DNA of 64,000 nucleotides. It comes from Streptomyces endocoffeicus. Its GTDB lineage: Bacteria; Actinomycetota; Actinomycetes; Streptomycetales; Streptomycetaceae. Location of the stretch: the NCBI RefSeq assembly GCF_016741935.1, contig NZ_JAERRG010000017.1:1-64000 (forward strand). Direction: 5' to 3'. Each line of letters starts with the position of its first letter. Within the stretch, counting starts at the first letter, position 1. Under the pieces are notes generated by a model, which was not told the origin of the DNA, did no database searches, and saw nothing but the letters and a program-made list of their open reading frames with translations. The translations under genes and the position numbers were made by a program. Of this stretch, positions 1 to 7,469 are shown one piece after another.

Positions 1-22
1 CCAACAGCCGACGCCTCGCGGG

Positions 23-55
23 GCGCCGTCCCGGGTCTCCCCGCCGGGACGGCGC
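23..55. terminator. Hairpin terminator downstream of the M14 carboxypeptidase
   Basis: A perfect 12-bp inverted repeat (GCGCCGTCCCGG, positions 23-34, against 44-55) with a 9-nt loop lies just past the stop codon of the minus-strand carboxypeptidase gene. There is no clear U-tract, as is usual in Streptomyces. Confidence 0.7.
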
Positions 56-80
56 TCGCGTCGGGCCGTGCGGCCCAGGC

Positions 81-1433
81 TCAGGTGCAGTACTGTGCCT
101 CCTTGCCGATCGAGCGGTACATGCAGTCCGCGTTCTCCACGAGTTGGAGCACCGCGTCGCGGTTGCGGCTGGTCTCGCGGTCGATGACCTCGTCGGGCGG
201 GTAGAAGCCGCCGGCGCCGCTGGAGGTCGGGTACATCTCGAAGGTGTAGGCGAAGACCTTCTGGGTGCCCCACAGATAGTCGTCGATCGCGCCGTCCGTG
301 ATGTACAGCTCGCTCGACTGCTCGGGGGTGTAGCCGTTGCTCGCGGCCATCTTCTTGCCGACCGCGGCGAAGGCGTCGTAGTCGTCCCGCGTCATGCCGG
401 TGGTGGTCTCGTCGTACGTCCAGCCGAACGGCCACAGCACGAGTTCGCTGTAGGTGTGGAAGTCGATCGCGGCCTTGATCTGCTGCTTGCCGCCCACGAC
501 CCGGCTGCGGGCGAAGTCGGCGACGACCTTCACCTCGGGGGCGGAGGCGGCTTTGGGCCCGCGGTAGGTCTCGGACCCCGGGGAGCCGGAGGAGCCGCCG
601 CAGCAGCCCCACTTGAAGTCCCAGTTGCGGTTGAGGTCGGTGCCCACGGACGAGGAGCCGGAGTTGGGCTGGCGGTTCTTGCGCCAGCTGCGGTAGGAGC
701 CGGTGGCGATGTCGTACTCGCCGCCGTCCGGGTTCACATCCGGCACGATCCAGATCTCCCGGCCGTTGACCGCGCTCGTGATCCGGGAGTCGCTGCCGTA
801 GCCCTCGGTGAACTGCCGCACCAGATAGAGCGCCATCTCCACCGTAAGGTGCTCACGGGCGTGCTGATGGGCGGTGAAGAGGACCTCGGGCTCGTTCTCG
901 TCCGTGGCCACGTTGTCGCTGATCTTGAGGGCGACGATGTCGCGACCCTCGTACGACTTTCCGATGACGCGCTTGCTGAGGATCGACGGATACTTGGCCA
1001 CCGCCGCGTTGATCTCGGCGTTCGCTTCGGCGTAGTTGTGGTACTTCGCATCGGCCGACGGGAAGTCGAACGGCTTGGCCGATCTGCCCTCGGCACGGTC
1101 GGGCGGGCCCGGGAGCTCGGTGAGCCGGTAGCCGAGCGCGCGCAGCCGCTTGGCCTGCGCCGGGTCGGCGGTGACGACCAGGGAGCGGGCGTCCACCTCG
1201 TCGATGGACACCCCGGTGGCGGCGACCGCGGAGCGGTCGGCCTTGGTGGCGGGGCCGGAGACCTTGTACTGCCGTACGCTCTCGTCGGCGCCCTGGGCAG
1301 TGGACGATGCGGTGCGGTCGGTGCCGGGCCGTGGAGCGGGATCGTCGGCCTGAGCTGCCATGGGGGCGGCGAGTGCGAGAGTGAGCAAGGCGGAGAGGGC
1401 GGTGGCCCGTCTACCGCGGATGCGACGTCGCAT
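81..1433 (-). CDS. Secreted M14 family zinc carboxypeptidase
   Basis: 450 aa. This is a zinc metallocarboxypeptidase predicted to trim C-terminal residues from peptides outside the cell. Residues 1-29 form an Arg-rich signal peptide ending AAQA. A propeptide-like segment (about 30-125) precedes the catalytic domain. Zinc ligands are visible as H191-x-x-E194 (HARE) and H326 (FHTYSE). R269 lies in the NRNW motif and the catalytic base is E399 (YTFEM). The order and spacing fit the carboxypeptidase A/T branch. The gene is divergent from the serine protease at 1560, with a 17-bp palindrome between them, so the two exoproteases may be co-regulated. Substrate preference cannot be read from the sequence. 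Confidence 0.93.
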   Translation of the reverse strand: MRRRIRGRRATALSALLTLALAAPMAAQADDPAPRPGTDRTASSTAQGADESVRQYKVSGPATKADRSAVAATGVSIDEVDARSLVVTADPAQAKRLRALGYRLTELPGPPDRAEGRSAKPFDFPSADAKYHNYAEANAEINAAVAKYPSILSKRVIGKSYEGRDIVALKISDNVATDENEPEVLFTAHQHAREHLTVEMALYLVRQFTEGYGSDSRITSAVNGREIWIVPDVNPDGGEYDIATGSYRSWRKNRQPNSGSSSVGTDLNRNWDFKWGCCGGSSGSPGSETYRGPKAASAPEVKVVADFARSRVVGGKQQIKAAIDFHTYSELVLWPFGWTYDETTTGMTRDDYDAFAAVGKKMAASNGYTPEQSSELYITDGAIDDYLWGTQKVFAYTFEMYPTSSGAGGFYPPDEVIDRETSRNRDAVLQLVENADCMYRSIGKEAQYCT

Positions 1434-1485
1434 GACATCTCCTGGGGGGTGAAGGGCGAGCGACTGCTGCGCCAGTGTTCGGCCA

Positions 1486-1502
1486 TGCGCATGACATGCG
1501 CA
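1486..1502. promoter_or_regulatory. Perfect palindrome between divergent exoprotease genes (candidate operator)
   Basis: TGCGCATG-A-CATGCGCA is an 8+1+8 perfect inverted repeat. It sits 53 nt upstream of the carboxypeptidase start and 57 nt upstream of the serine protease start, a position suited to a shared operator. No known regulator is assigned. Confidence 0.45.
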
Positions 1503-1559
1503 AGGGTGGGAAATGGTCGAAGCCGAAGGAATCTCTCATCGAGGGAAGGAACCCCCCGC

Positions 1560-2450
1560 ATGAACAGATCTCTCGTCGGTGCGCTCTCGGCCCTGTTACT
1601 GGGCGGCGCGACCCTCGTCGGCGCGGGCGCGGCGCCCGCGGCGGCGGCATCCCCCGCCAAGGCTCCTGCCGAGGCCCCCGCCAAGGTTTCGGCCAAGGTC
1701 TCCGCCAAGGCGCCGAAGGCGGTCAACTTCGCGGGCACGGTGGCGCTCAGCAACTGCTCCGGCTCCGTCGTCCGTACGCCGGGCTCGGCCGACACCGACC
1801 CCGCGCTCGTGCTCTCCAACGGCCACTGCCTGGAGAGCGGCTTCCCCGGCGCGGGAGAGGTGATCGTCAACAAGCCGTCGACCCGGAGCTTCACCCTGCT
1901 GACCGCCTCGGGTGGCAGTGCCGGCACCGTCCGGGCGAGCAAGGTCGCGTACGCGACGATGACCGACACCGACATCTCGCTGTACCAGCTGACGTCCACG
2001 TACGCCCAGATCCAGTCGTCGTACGGCATCAAGGCGCTGACGCTTTCGGACAGCCGCCCGACCCAGGGCTCCGCCATCAATGTGGTCTCCGGCTACTGGA
2101 AGAAGATCTACTCCTGCAATATCGACGGATTTGCATATCGCCTTAAGGAGGGGGACTGGACCTGGAAGGACTCGGTCCGCTACACCTCCGCCTGTAACAC
2201 GATCGGCGGAACGTCCGGCTCTCCCGTCGTCGACCCGGCGTCCGGCAAGGTCGTGGCCGTCAACAACACGGGCAACGAGGACGGCGGCCGCTGCACCCTC
2301 AACAACCCGTGCGAGGTGGACGAGAACGGCACGGTGACGGTGCGCCAGGGCATCAACTACGCCCAGGAGACCTACCCCATCACCAAGTGCGTGACCACCG
2401 GTAACAAGATCGACCTGAACCTGGCGGGGTGTGTGCTGCCCAAGCCCTAG
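1560..2450 (+). CDS. Secreted trypsin-like serine protease (S1/V8-type fold)
   Basis: 296 aa. The ATG at 1560 is chosen because a GAGGGAAGGAA ribosome-binding site ends a few bases upstream; longer readings into the carboxypeptidase region have no such site. Residues 1-30 are a signal peptide (MNRSLVGALSALLLGG...). Residues 31-53 are an Ala/Pro/Lys-rich pro-segment with imperfect AK repeats. The catalytic triad is visible as H89 (SNGHC), D138 (in TDTDIS) and S219 (GGTSGSP). Six cysteines in the mature part (66, 90, 186, 212 and later ones) could form disulfides. The GTSGSP motif resembles V8/glutamyl-endopeptidase-like enzymes more than classical trypsin. The gene is convergent with the chitinase at 2535 across a strong terminator. 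Confidence 0.9.
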   Translation: MNRSLVGALSALLLGGATLVGAGAAPAAAASPAKAPAEAPAKVSAKVSAKAPKAVNFAGTVALSNCSGSVVRTPGSADTDPALVLSNGHCLESGFPGAGEVIVNKPSTRSFTLLTASGGSAGTVRASKVAYATMTDTDISLYQLTSTYAQIQSSYGIKALTLSDSRPTQGSAINVVSGYWKKIYSCNIDGFAYRLKEGDWTWKDSVRYTSACNTIGGTSGSPVVDPASGKVVAVNNTGNEDGGRCTLNNPCEVDENGTVTVRQGINYAQETYPITKCVTTGNKIDLNLAGCVLPKP

Positions 2451-2462
2451 CGAACACCTGTG

Positions 2463-2503
2463 CGCCGGTGCGCCCCGCATGGTGTGAGCGGGGCGCACCG
2501 GCG
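2463..2503. terminator. Bidirectional terminator between convergent genes
   Basis: A perfect 16-bp stem (2463-2478 against 2488-2503, CGCCGGTGCGCCCCGC) with a 9-nt loop lies between the protease stop at 2450 and the chitinase stop at 2535. It could serve both strands. Confidence 0.8.
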
Positions 2504-2534
2504 TACGTCGAACTGTCGTTCGTGTCCTGAGGGT

Positions 2535-3545
2535 CTACAGCCCGTGGACGTGCGGGCCGACCGCCTTCGACCAGGCGTTCCCGCTGGCCGCGTCCCAGTT
2601 GGTGGACCAGGTCATCGCGCCACGGATGCCGGGGTAGGTCTTGGACGGCTTGAAGGAGCCGCAGCCGGAGCCCTTGGCGAGGCAGTCCAGGGCGTCGTTG
2701 ACGACGCCCGGCTCGACATAGCCGGAGCCGGCGCCGCTGGTGGAGGCGGGCACGCCGATGCCCACCTGGGACGGGTCGAGACCGTTCTCCAGCTGGATGC
2801 AGGCGAGGGCGGTGAGGAAGTCGACCGAGCCCTGCGAGTAGACCTTGCCGTCACAGCCCTGCATCGAGCCGCTGTTGTAGTACTGCATGTTGACGACCGT
2901 CAGGAAGTCCTTGATCGCCAGGGCGGTCTTGAAGTACTCGGTGGACGCCGACTGCATGTCGATGGTCTGCGGCGCCATGGTGACCACGACATCGCTCTTC
3001 TTGTCGTGGATGGCCTTGAGGGCCTTGGTCATGTACGTGGAGTTGACGCCGTTCTCGAGGTCGATGTCGACGCCGTTGAAGCCGTACTTGTCCATCAGGC
3101 CGGTGATGGAGGAGGCGAAGGCGTCCGCCGAGGCGTCGTCGCTGACCGAGATGGAGCCCTTCTCGCCGCCGACGGAGACGATCACGGACTTCCCGGCCGC
3201 CTGCTTGGCCTTGATGTCGTCCTTGAACTGCTGCTCGTCGCTGTAGCCGGTGCCGGGGTCGAGCTTGAAGTCGACGGCTCCGGGGGAACCGGTGGCGTCG
3301 GCGAAGGCCACCGCGATGATGTCGTAGTCGTCCGGGACGTCCGAGAGCTTCTGCTTCGTCGCGCCGTTGTCGAAGTTCTGCCAGTAGCCGGTGACGGCGT
3401 GCTCGGGGACGGCGGCGGCGCGCTGCCCCGCGTCCGGGTGGTCCTCGGACGCGTTGGCCGAGCCGGCGGATATGAGCCCTCCTGCGGCGAGGGCGACGAC
3501 TGCGGCGGCTCCGAGCAGCCGCTTGGTGAACTGTGCGCGTACCAC
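2535..3545 (-). CDS. Secreted GH18 chitinase, single catalytic domain
   Basis: 336 aa. Family 18 glycoside hydrolase that cleaves beta-1,4-GlcNAc linkages in chitin outside the cell. The GTG start at 3545 has CGGAGG just upstream. Signal peptide about 1-32 (ending GSANA), then a short linker and the TIM barrel beginning at HAVTGYWQNF (about 49). The GH18 signature reads NGVDIDLE with D160, D162 and the catalytic acid E164; the usual first Asp is Asn here. MAPQTIDMQ and QYYNSG are typical later barrel motifs. The catalytic domain is closely similar along its whole length to that of the next gene (3764-5536), including the C-terminal GAMTWSTNWD block, so the pair looks like a tandem duplication. 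Its promoter carries a DasR-like box at 3629. Confidence 0.95.
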   Translation of the reverse strand: MVRAQFTKRLLGAAAVVALAAGGLISAGSANASEDHPDAGQRAAAVPEHAVTGYWQNFDNGATKQKLSDVPDDYDIIAVAFADATGSPGAVDFKLDPGTGYSDEQQFKDDIKAKQAAGKSVIVSVGGEKGSISVSDDASADAFASSITGLMDKYGFNGVDIDLENGVNSTYMTKALKAIHDKKSDVVVTMAPQTIDMQSASTEYFKTALAIKDFLTVVNMQYYNSGSMQGCDGKVYSQGSVDFLTALACIQLENGLDPSQVGIGVPASTSGAGSGYVEPGVVNDALDCLAKGSGCGSFKPSKTYPGIRGAMTWSTNWDAASGNAWSKAVGPHVHGL

Positions 3546-3628
3546 GACAGCCTCCGTAGGTGGGGGGAGAGGTGTGGGGGTGGTGTTGCGAGTGTGCGTT
3601 CAGGGGCCCCTGTGGCGTGCGTATAAGG

Positions 3629-3653
3629 TGGTCCAGACCAATGCCGTTGTCAA
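3629..3653 (-). promoter_or_regulatory. DasR-responsive element and -35 box of the 2535-3545 chitinase
   Basis: TGGTCCAGACCA (3629-3640) is a perfect palindromic core of the dre/chitinase-promoter box (published consensus is close to ACTGGTCTAGACCA). On the minus strand TTGACA (3653-3648) lies immediately upstream, so the box occupies the -35/-10 spacer. This arrangement is known for Streptomyces chitinase promoters repressed by DasR and relieved by GlcN-6-P. An equivalent site lies at 5618. Confidence 0.85.
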
Positions 3654-3699
3654 CCCCGCGCGACATCTTCCCCGCGCATGAGGGTGAAAAATGCGGATG

Positions 3700-3730
3700 A
3701 GGGGGCCGAGCGCTTGCGCCTCGGCCCCCT
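3700..3730 (-). terminator. Terminator of the larger chitinase gene
   Basis: AGGGGGCCGAG (3700-3710) pairs perfectly with 3720-3730 around a 9-nt loop, just after the stop codon at 3764 on the minus strand. It also separates this gene from the promoter of the next chitinase. Confidence 0.75.
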
Positions 3731-3763
3731 TGGCCCATCCCCCCGGGGAGGGGCCGCGTCACG

Positions 3764-5536
3764 CTACGGCAGCCCGTGCACCTTGGGGCCCACCGCGTTC
3801 GACCACGCGTTGCCCGCCGTCGCGTCCCAGTTGGTGGACCAGGTCATCGCGCCGCGCAGACCGGGGTAGGTCCGGGACGGTTTGAAGGAGCCGCAGTTCG
3901 TGCCGCGGGCCAGGCAGTCCAGGGCGTTGTTCACGACCGTCGGGGAGACATAGCCGCTGCCCGCGCCCCGCGTCGAGGCGGGCAGGCCCAGGCCGACCTG
4001 GGACGGGGAAAGACCGCCCTCCAGCTGGATGCAGGCGAGGGCGGTCAGGAAGTCGACCGAGCCCTGTGAGTAGACCTTGCCGTCGCAGCCCAGCATTGAG
4101 CCGCTGTTGTAGTACTGCATATTGACCACCGTCAGGATGTCCTTGATGTTCAGCGCCGTCTGGAAGTAGGCGTTGGACGTGGACTGCATGTCGATGGTCT
4201 GCGGGGCCATGGTGATCACCAGGCCGGATCCGGCCTTCGCCGACAGGGAGCGCAGCGCCTGGGTCATATAGGTGGCGTTGAGGCCGTTCTCCAGGTCGAT
4301 GTCGACGCCGTTGAAGCCGTACTCGCGCATCAGGGCGTAGACGGAGTTGGCGAAGTTGTTCGCGGAGGCCGAGTCGTTGATCGAGACTGTGCCGTTCTGG
4401 CCGCCGATGGAGATCACGACGGACTTCCCGGCCGCCTGCTTGGCCTTGATGTCGTCCTTGAACTGCTGCTCGCTGCCGTAGCCGACGGCGGGGTCGAGGG
4501 TGAAGTCCACGGCTCCGGGGGTGCCCGTGGCGTCCGCGAAGGCCACCGCGATGATGTCGTACTGGTCCTGGACCTCGCGCAGCTTCTGCACGGCCGCGCC
4601 GTTGTTGAAGTTCTGCCAGTAGCCGGTGACCGCGTGCTTGGGCACGGTGCCGCCGCCCCCGCCGCCTCCGGCCGAGGTGGTGCCCGTCACGGCGGCCGAC
4701 CTGGGCGACTCGCCCGCCGCGTTGGTGGCGGTGACCTGGAACTGGTACGAGGTGGACGGCGCCAGTCCGGTCACGGTCGCCGAAGTCCCGCCGACCGACT
4801 GCACCTTGGAGCCGTCGCGGTAGACGTTGTAGCCGGTCGCGCCGGTGACCGGGGACCAGGACAGATCGATGGAGGACGAGGTGACGGCGCCGGCCTTGAG
4901 GCCGCTCGGCGCGCCCGGCACCGGGTCCCCGGGGTCGCCGCCGGGGCCGGACAGGCTGATGTCGTCGGCGTAGTAGGCGGGCTGGCCGTACCAGCCATGG
5001 GTGTAGATGGTCACCGAGGTGGTGCTGGCGCCGGTGGTGAAGCCGGTGCTGAGCTGCTGCCAGCCGGTCGCGGAGGGCGTCCAGGTCGAGACGTCGGTGG
5101 TGCCGGTGCCGCTCGCGCCGAGGTACACATAGCTGCCCTGGACCCAGCTGGTGAGGGTGTACGAGGAGTTGGGCTTGACGGCCACGGTCTGGGCGCAGCG
5201 GGCGTTGTCCGAGCCCGCCGGGGTGGCCTTGAGGGCCGCCGAGCCGCTGTGGACGGGGCTCGCGACCGTGGTGCCGCTCCCGGCCGAGCAGGTCCAGCCG
5301 CTGAGGCCGGACTCGAAGCCGGGGTTCTGGGCGAGGTTGGCGGCCGCGGCGCTTGAGGCGGTGGCCTCGGTTGTGCTTGAGGCGGTGGCCTCGGTTGTGC
5401 TTGAGGTGGCGCCCGCGGCGGTGCCGCCGAGGGCGACCAGACCGGTGGCGCCCAGGGCGATGGTGGCGAATGCGCTGGTCAGCCGGGCGAGGTTGCGTCT
5501 GAGTCGGGTGGGGCGGGGGTGTGGGGCACGGTCCAT
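3764..5536 (-). CDS. Secreted modular chitinase: CBM, fibronectin III and GH18
   Basis: 590 aa. The ATG at 5536 has CGGAGG 8 nt upstream; an earlier ATG at 5602 would put the promoter box too close and lacks such a site. Order: basic n-region and signal peptide (about 1-45), an Ala/Thr/Ser stretch with a repeated TTEATASS unit, a beta-sandwich carbohydrate-binding module (about 70-205, NPGFESGLSGWTC to YYADDISL, CBM4/16-like), a fibronectin III domain (about 212-297, GAPSGLKAG to AAVTGTT), a Gly linker, then GH18 (about 305-590). The catalytic acid is E416 in NGVDIDLE. The catalytic domain is a near copy of the neighbour at 2535; this version adds substrate-binding modules, as expected for action on crystalline chitin. 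Confidence 0.95.
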   Translation of the reverse strand: MDRAPHPRPTRLRRNLARLTSAFATIALGATGLVALGGTAAGATSSTTEATASSTTEATASSAAAANLAQNPGFESGLSGWTCSAGSGTTVASPVHSGSAALKATPAGSDNARCAQTVAVKPNSSYTLTSWVQGSYVYLGASGTGTTDVSTWTPSATGWQQLSTGFTTGASTTSVTIYTHGWYGQPAYYADDISLSGPGGDPGDPVPGAPSGLKAGAVTSSSIDLSWSPVTGATGYNVYRDGSKVQSVGGTSATVTGLAPSTSYQFQVTATNAAGESPRSAAVTGTTSAGGGGGGGTVPKHAVTGYWQNFNNGAAVQKLREVQDQYDIIAVAFADATGTPGAVDFTLDPAVGYGSEQQFKDDIKAKQAAGKSVVISIGGQNGTVSINDSASANNFANSVYALMREYGFNGVDIDLENGLNATYMTQALRSLSAKAGSGLVITMAPQTIDMQSTSNAYFQTALNIKDILTVVNMQYYNSGSMLGCDGKVYSQGSVDFLTALACIQLEGGLSPSQVGLGLPASTRGAGSGYVSPTVVNNALDCLARGTNCGSFKPSRTYPGLRGAMTWSTNWDATAGNAWSNAVGPKVHGLP

Positions 5537-5617
5537 GACTGCCTCCGTGGGGGAATCCGTTGGGAAGCCGGCGTGAAGGAGGAGATTGCGGACGGTGGCC
5601 ACCGTATGAACGTAAAG

Positions 5618-5642
5618 TGGTCCAGACCAATAACCTTGTCAA
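5618..5642 (-). promoter_or_regulatory. DasR-responsive element and -35 box of the 3764-5536 chitinase
   Basis: TGGTCCAGACCA (5618-5629) is identical to the core at 3629. The minus-strand -35 hexamer TTGACA (5642-5637) is placed the same way. Flanking bases (AAGTGG..CCAATA) also resemble the dre consensus. The shared promoter design suggests both chitinases answer to the same regulator. Confidence 0.87.
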
Positions 5643-5736
5643 GAGGATGCGCGGACTCCGCATCGGACCCGGGTGGCGTAACCCAGAGGAACTGTTCTCT
5701 CACGCCGTTTTCGTGGATAAAGTGACGACGCACCAG

Positions 5737-5766
5737 GACAGGGGCAGTAAGAGACAGGGGCAGTAA
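5737..5766. repeat. Two 14-bp direct repeats upstream of the tad locus
   Basis: GACAGGGGCAGTAA occurs at 5737-5750 and again at 5753-5766 (16-bp period), 50 to 80 nt before the GTG of the first tad-locus gene. The spacing and position suggest a regulator-binding site or a promoter element; no regulator is assigned. Confidence 0.5.
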
Positions 5767-5816
5767 CGACCTGCGGCCGCCGCCGCTCGGCGCCGATGTG
5801 AGACGGGGTAGCCGAC

Positions 5817-6722
5817 GTGCCCACCGCGATAGCAGTCACCGGCCGTGAGCTGGTGCTTCCGCCGCCTGACGGGCAGACCCCGTCGGCCGTAGTGCTCCGG
5901 CCACCGGACGCACAGTCACTCGACGACGCGCTCGCCGAGGTCGGGACCCTCCTCGACCAGCAGGGCTACCTCGTCGTGCTCTACCCCGCCGCGACCCCCG
6001 CGGCCGTGGTCCGCCGGCTCCACACCGTGCGCTCCGTGCTGGAGAGCGACCGGATGGCGCTGCTGCCGCTCGAACTGCCGCCGCTGGCCGTGGCCGTACT
6101 GGCCCGTCAGCTGCGCCAGCTGTCCATATCCGACTTCAGCCCCGGCGTCCTGGCGTGCGCCGCCCGGCTGCTCTCCCACTACATTCACGCGGGCGCCCTG
6201 CTGGGCAGCGTCGCCAAGCTGGACCGGGTCCCGGTCAGCCTCACCTCGCACGTCAAGTCCTGGGTGCCCGGCGCCCACTTCGGGGTGCTCGCCCACCCCA
6301 CCCCGCACCTGGTCAAGGTCGGTGGCGCCACCGAGCTGCCCGCCCCCGGGTACGCCACCTCCATGACGATCGCCCGGGGCCAGCTCGGCAGCCATGGCTA
6401 CGGGGGCGGCGGCGCGGGCCACGACGACTGGGTCACCGGCGCCCTCGCCCCCGCCTGGGGCGTACGGGGCGTGGAAGAGGTGCCGCTGCCCGCCGAGTCG
6501 GCGCGCTGGTGGGGCACCCCGAAGCTGATCGAGTTCGCCGCCGCCATCCCCGACCTCTCGGTCCTCTACCAGCTCGTGGCCTCCGTACGGAGAGAGGAAT
6601 GCCACTGGTGCGGTTTCGAACTCATCGGCGACCGCTGCGCCTTCTGCTCCTGCCCGGTGGCCCGCGGCGATGAGATCCCCGCACTGCTCACGTCCCAACG
6701 TCCCGCCCTGACCAGCCGGTAA
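5817..6722 (+). CDS. Conserved protein of unknown function with C-terminal zinc ribbon, first gene of the tad locus
   Basis: 301 aa, GTG start. No catalytic family is recognised. There is no signal peptide or membrane segment. The C-terminus (about 259-280) has two CxxC pairs, CHWC and CAFC followed by another Cys, separated by a short loop, as in a zinc ribbon. The middle part holds a Gly/His-rich stretch (GSHGYGGGGAGHDDW). Only 26 nt separate it from cpaB, so it is probably cotranscribed with the pilus genes; an assembly or regulatory role there is inference from position only. Confidence 0.8.
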   Translation: MPTAIAVTGRELVLPPPDGQTPSAVVLRPPDAQSLDDALAEVGTLLDQQGYLVVLYPAATPAAVVRRLHTVRSVLESDRMALLPLELPPLAVAVLARQLRQLSISDFSPGVLACAARLLSHYIHAGALLGSVAKLDRVPVSLTSHVKSWVPGAHFGVLAHPTPHLVKVGGATELPAPGYATSMTIARGQLGSHGYGGGGAGHDDWVTGALAPAWGVRGVEEVPLPAESARWWGTPKLIEFAAAIPDLSVLYQLVASVRREECHWCGFELIGDRCAFCSCPVARGDEIPALLTSQRPALTSR

Positions 6723-6748
6723 CGTCCCCGAACGAGGTTGTGCGACCC

Positions 6749-7453
6749 ATGAATTCACGCCAGCGCCGCGGAGTCATCCTGCTGCTCCTGTCGGTCCTGT
6801 GCGCCGTCGGCGCCTTCGCCGGAGTCCTCTCCGTCGTCAACGACGTGGAGTCGAAGGTCGGCCCCGAGACCACGGCCTACAAGCTCACCTCGGACGTCAA
6901 GCCGTACAAGGCGCTGGAGGCGGGGGAGTTCGAGAAGGTCTCGATGCCCAAGCGCTATGTGCCCTCCACCGCGGTCACCGATCTCGACGAGCTACGCGGG
7001 AAGATCGCGGTGGCCCAGCTGACCAAGGGGTCGCTGCTCCAGCGCGACATGATCGCGAACCGGCCCGCCCTGAAGCCCGGACAGCAGGAGATCGCGATCA
7101 TGGTCGACGCGGCGACCGGTGTCGCGGGCAAGATCACCCCGGGGGCGCGGGTCAACATCTACGCCACCTTCGAGGGCAACACCCAGGGCGAGAAGCCGGT
7201 CTCCAAGCTGATCGTCGCGGGCGCCGAGGTGCTCGACCTCGGCAAGATCACCGCCCTGGAGCCCGACCAGGACGACAAGCGGCGGATCAACGAGGCCGTG
7301 CCGATCACCTTCGCGCTCGACACCAGGAACGCCCAGCGCGTCGCGTACGCCGAGTCGTTCGCCTCCCATGTGCGGCTCGCGCTGGTCGCGCCCGGCGGGG
7401 GCCGCTCCATAGACCCCGACGACCGCACCTACACCCTCGACGGCGACAAATGA
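6749..7453 (+). CDS. cpaB: Flp pilus assembly protein CpaB/RcpC
   Basis: 234 aa from the ATG at 6749, which has GAGG 11 nt upstream. A GTG nine bases earlier would leave only 2 nt of spacing. There is one N-terminal membrane anchor (about 6-28, GVILLLLSVLCAVGAFAGVL), then a SAF-like domain (about 40-110, with LTKGSLLQRDMI) and the C-terminal CpaB domain (about 118-230). In Gram-negative tad systems CpaB/RcpC works in the periplasm with the secretin. In an actinobacterium it would act outside the cytoplasmic membrane. It is followed 16 nt later by the tadZ-like gene. Confidence 0.88.
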   Translation: MNSRQRRGVILLLLSVLCAVGAFAGVLSVVNDVESKVGPETTAYKLTSDVKPYKALEAGEFEKVSMPKRYVPSTAVTDLDELRGKIAVAQLTKGSLLQRDMIANRPALKPGQQEIAIMVDAATGVAGKITPGARVNIYATFEGNTQGEKPVSKLIVAGAEVLDLGKITALEPDQDDKRRINEAVPITFALDTRNAQRVAYAESFASHVRLALVAPGGGRSIDPDDRTYTLDGDK

Positions 7454-7469
7454 GTGAGGAGGTGCCGCG

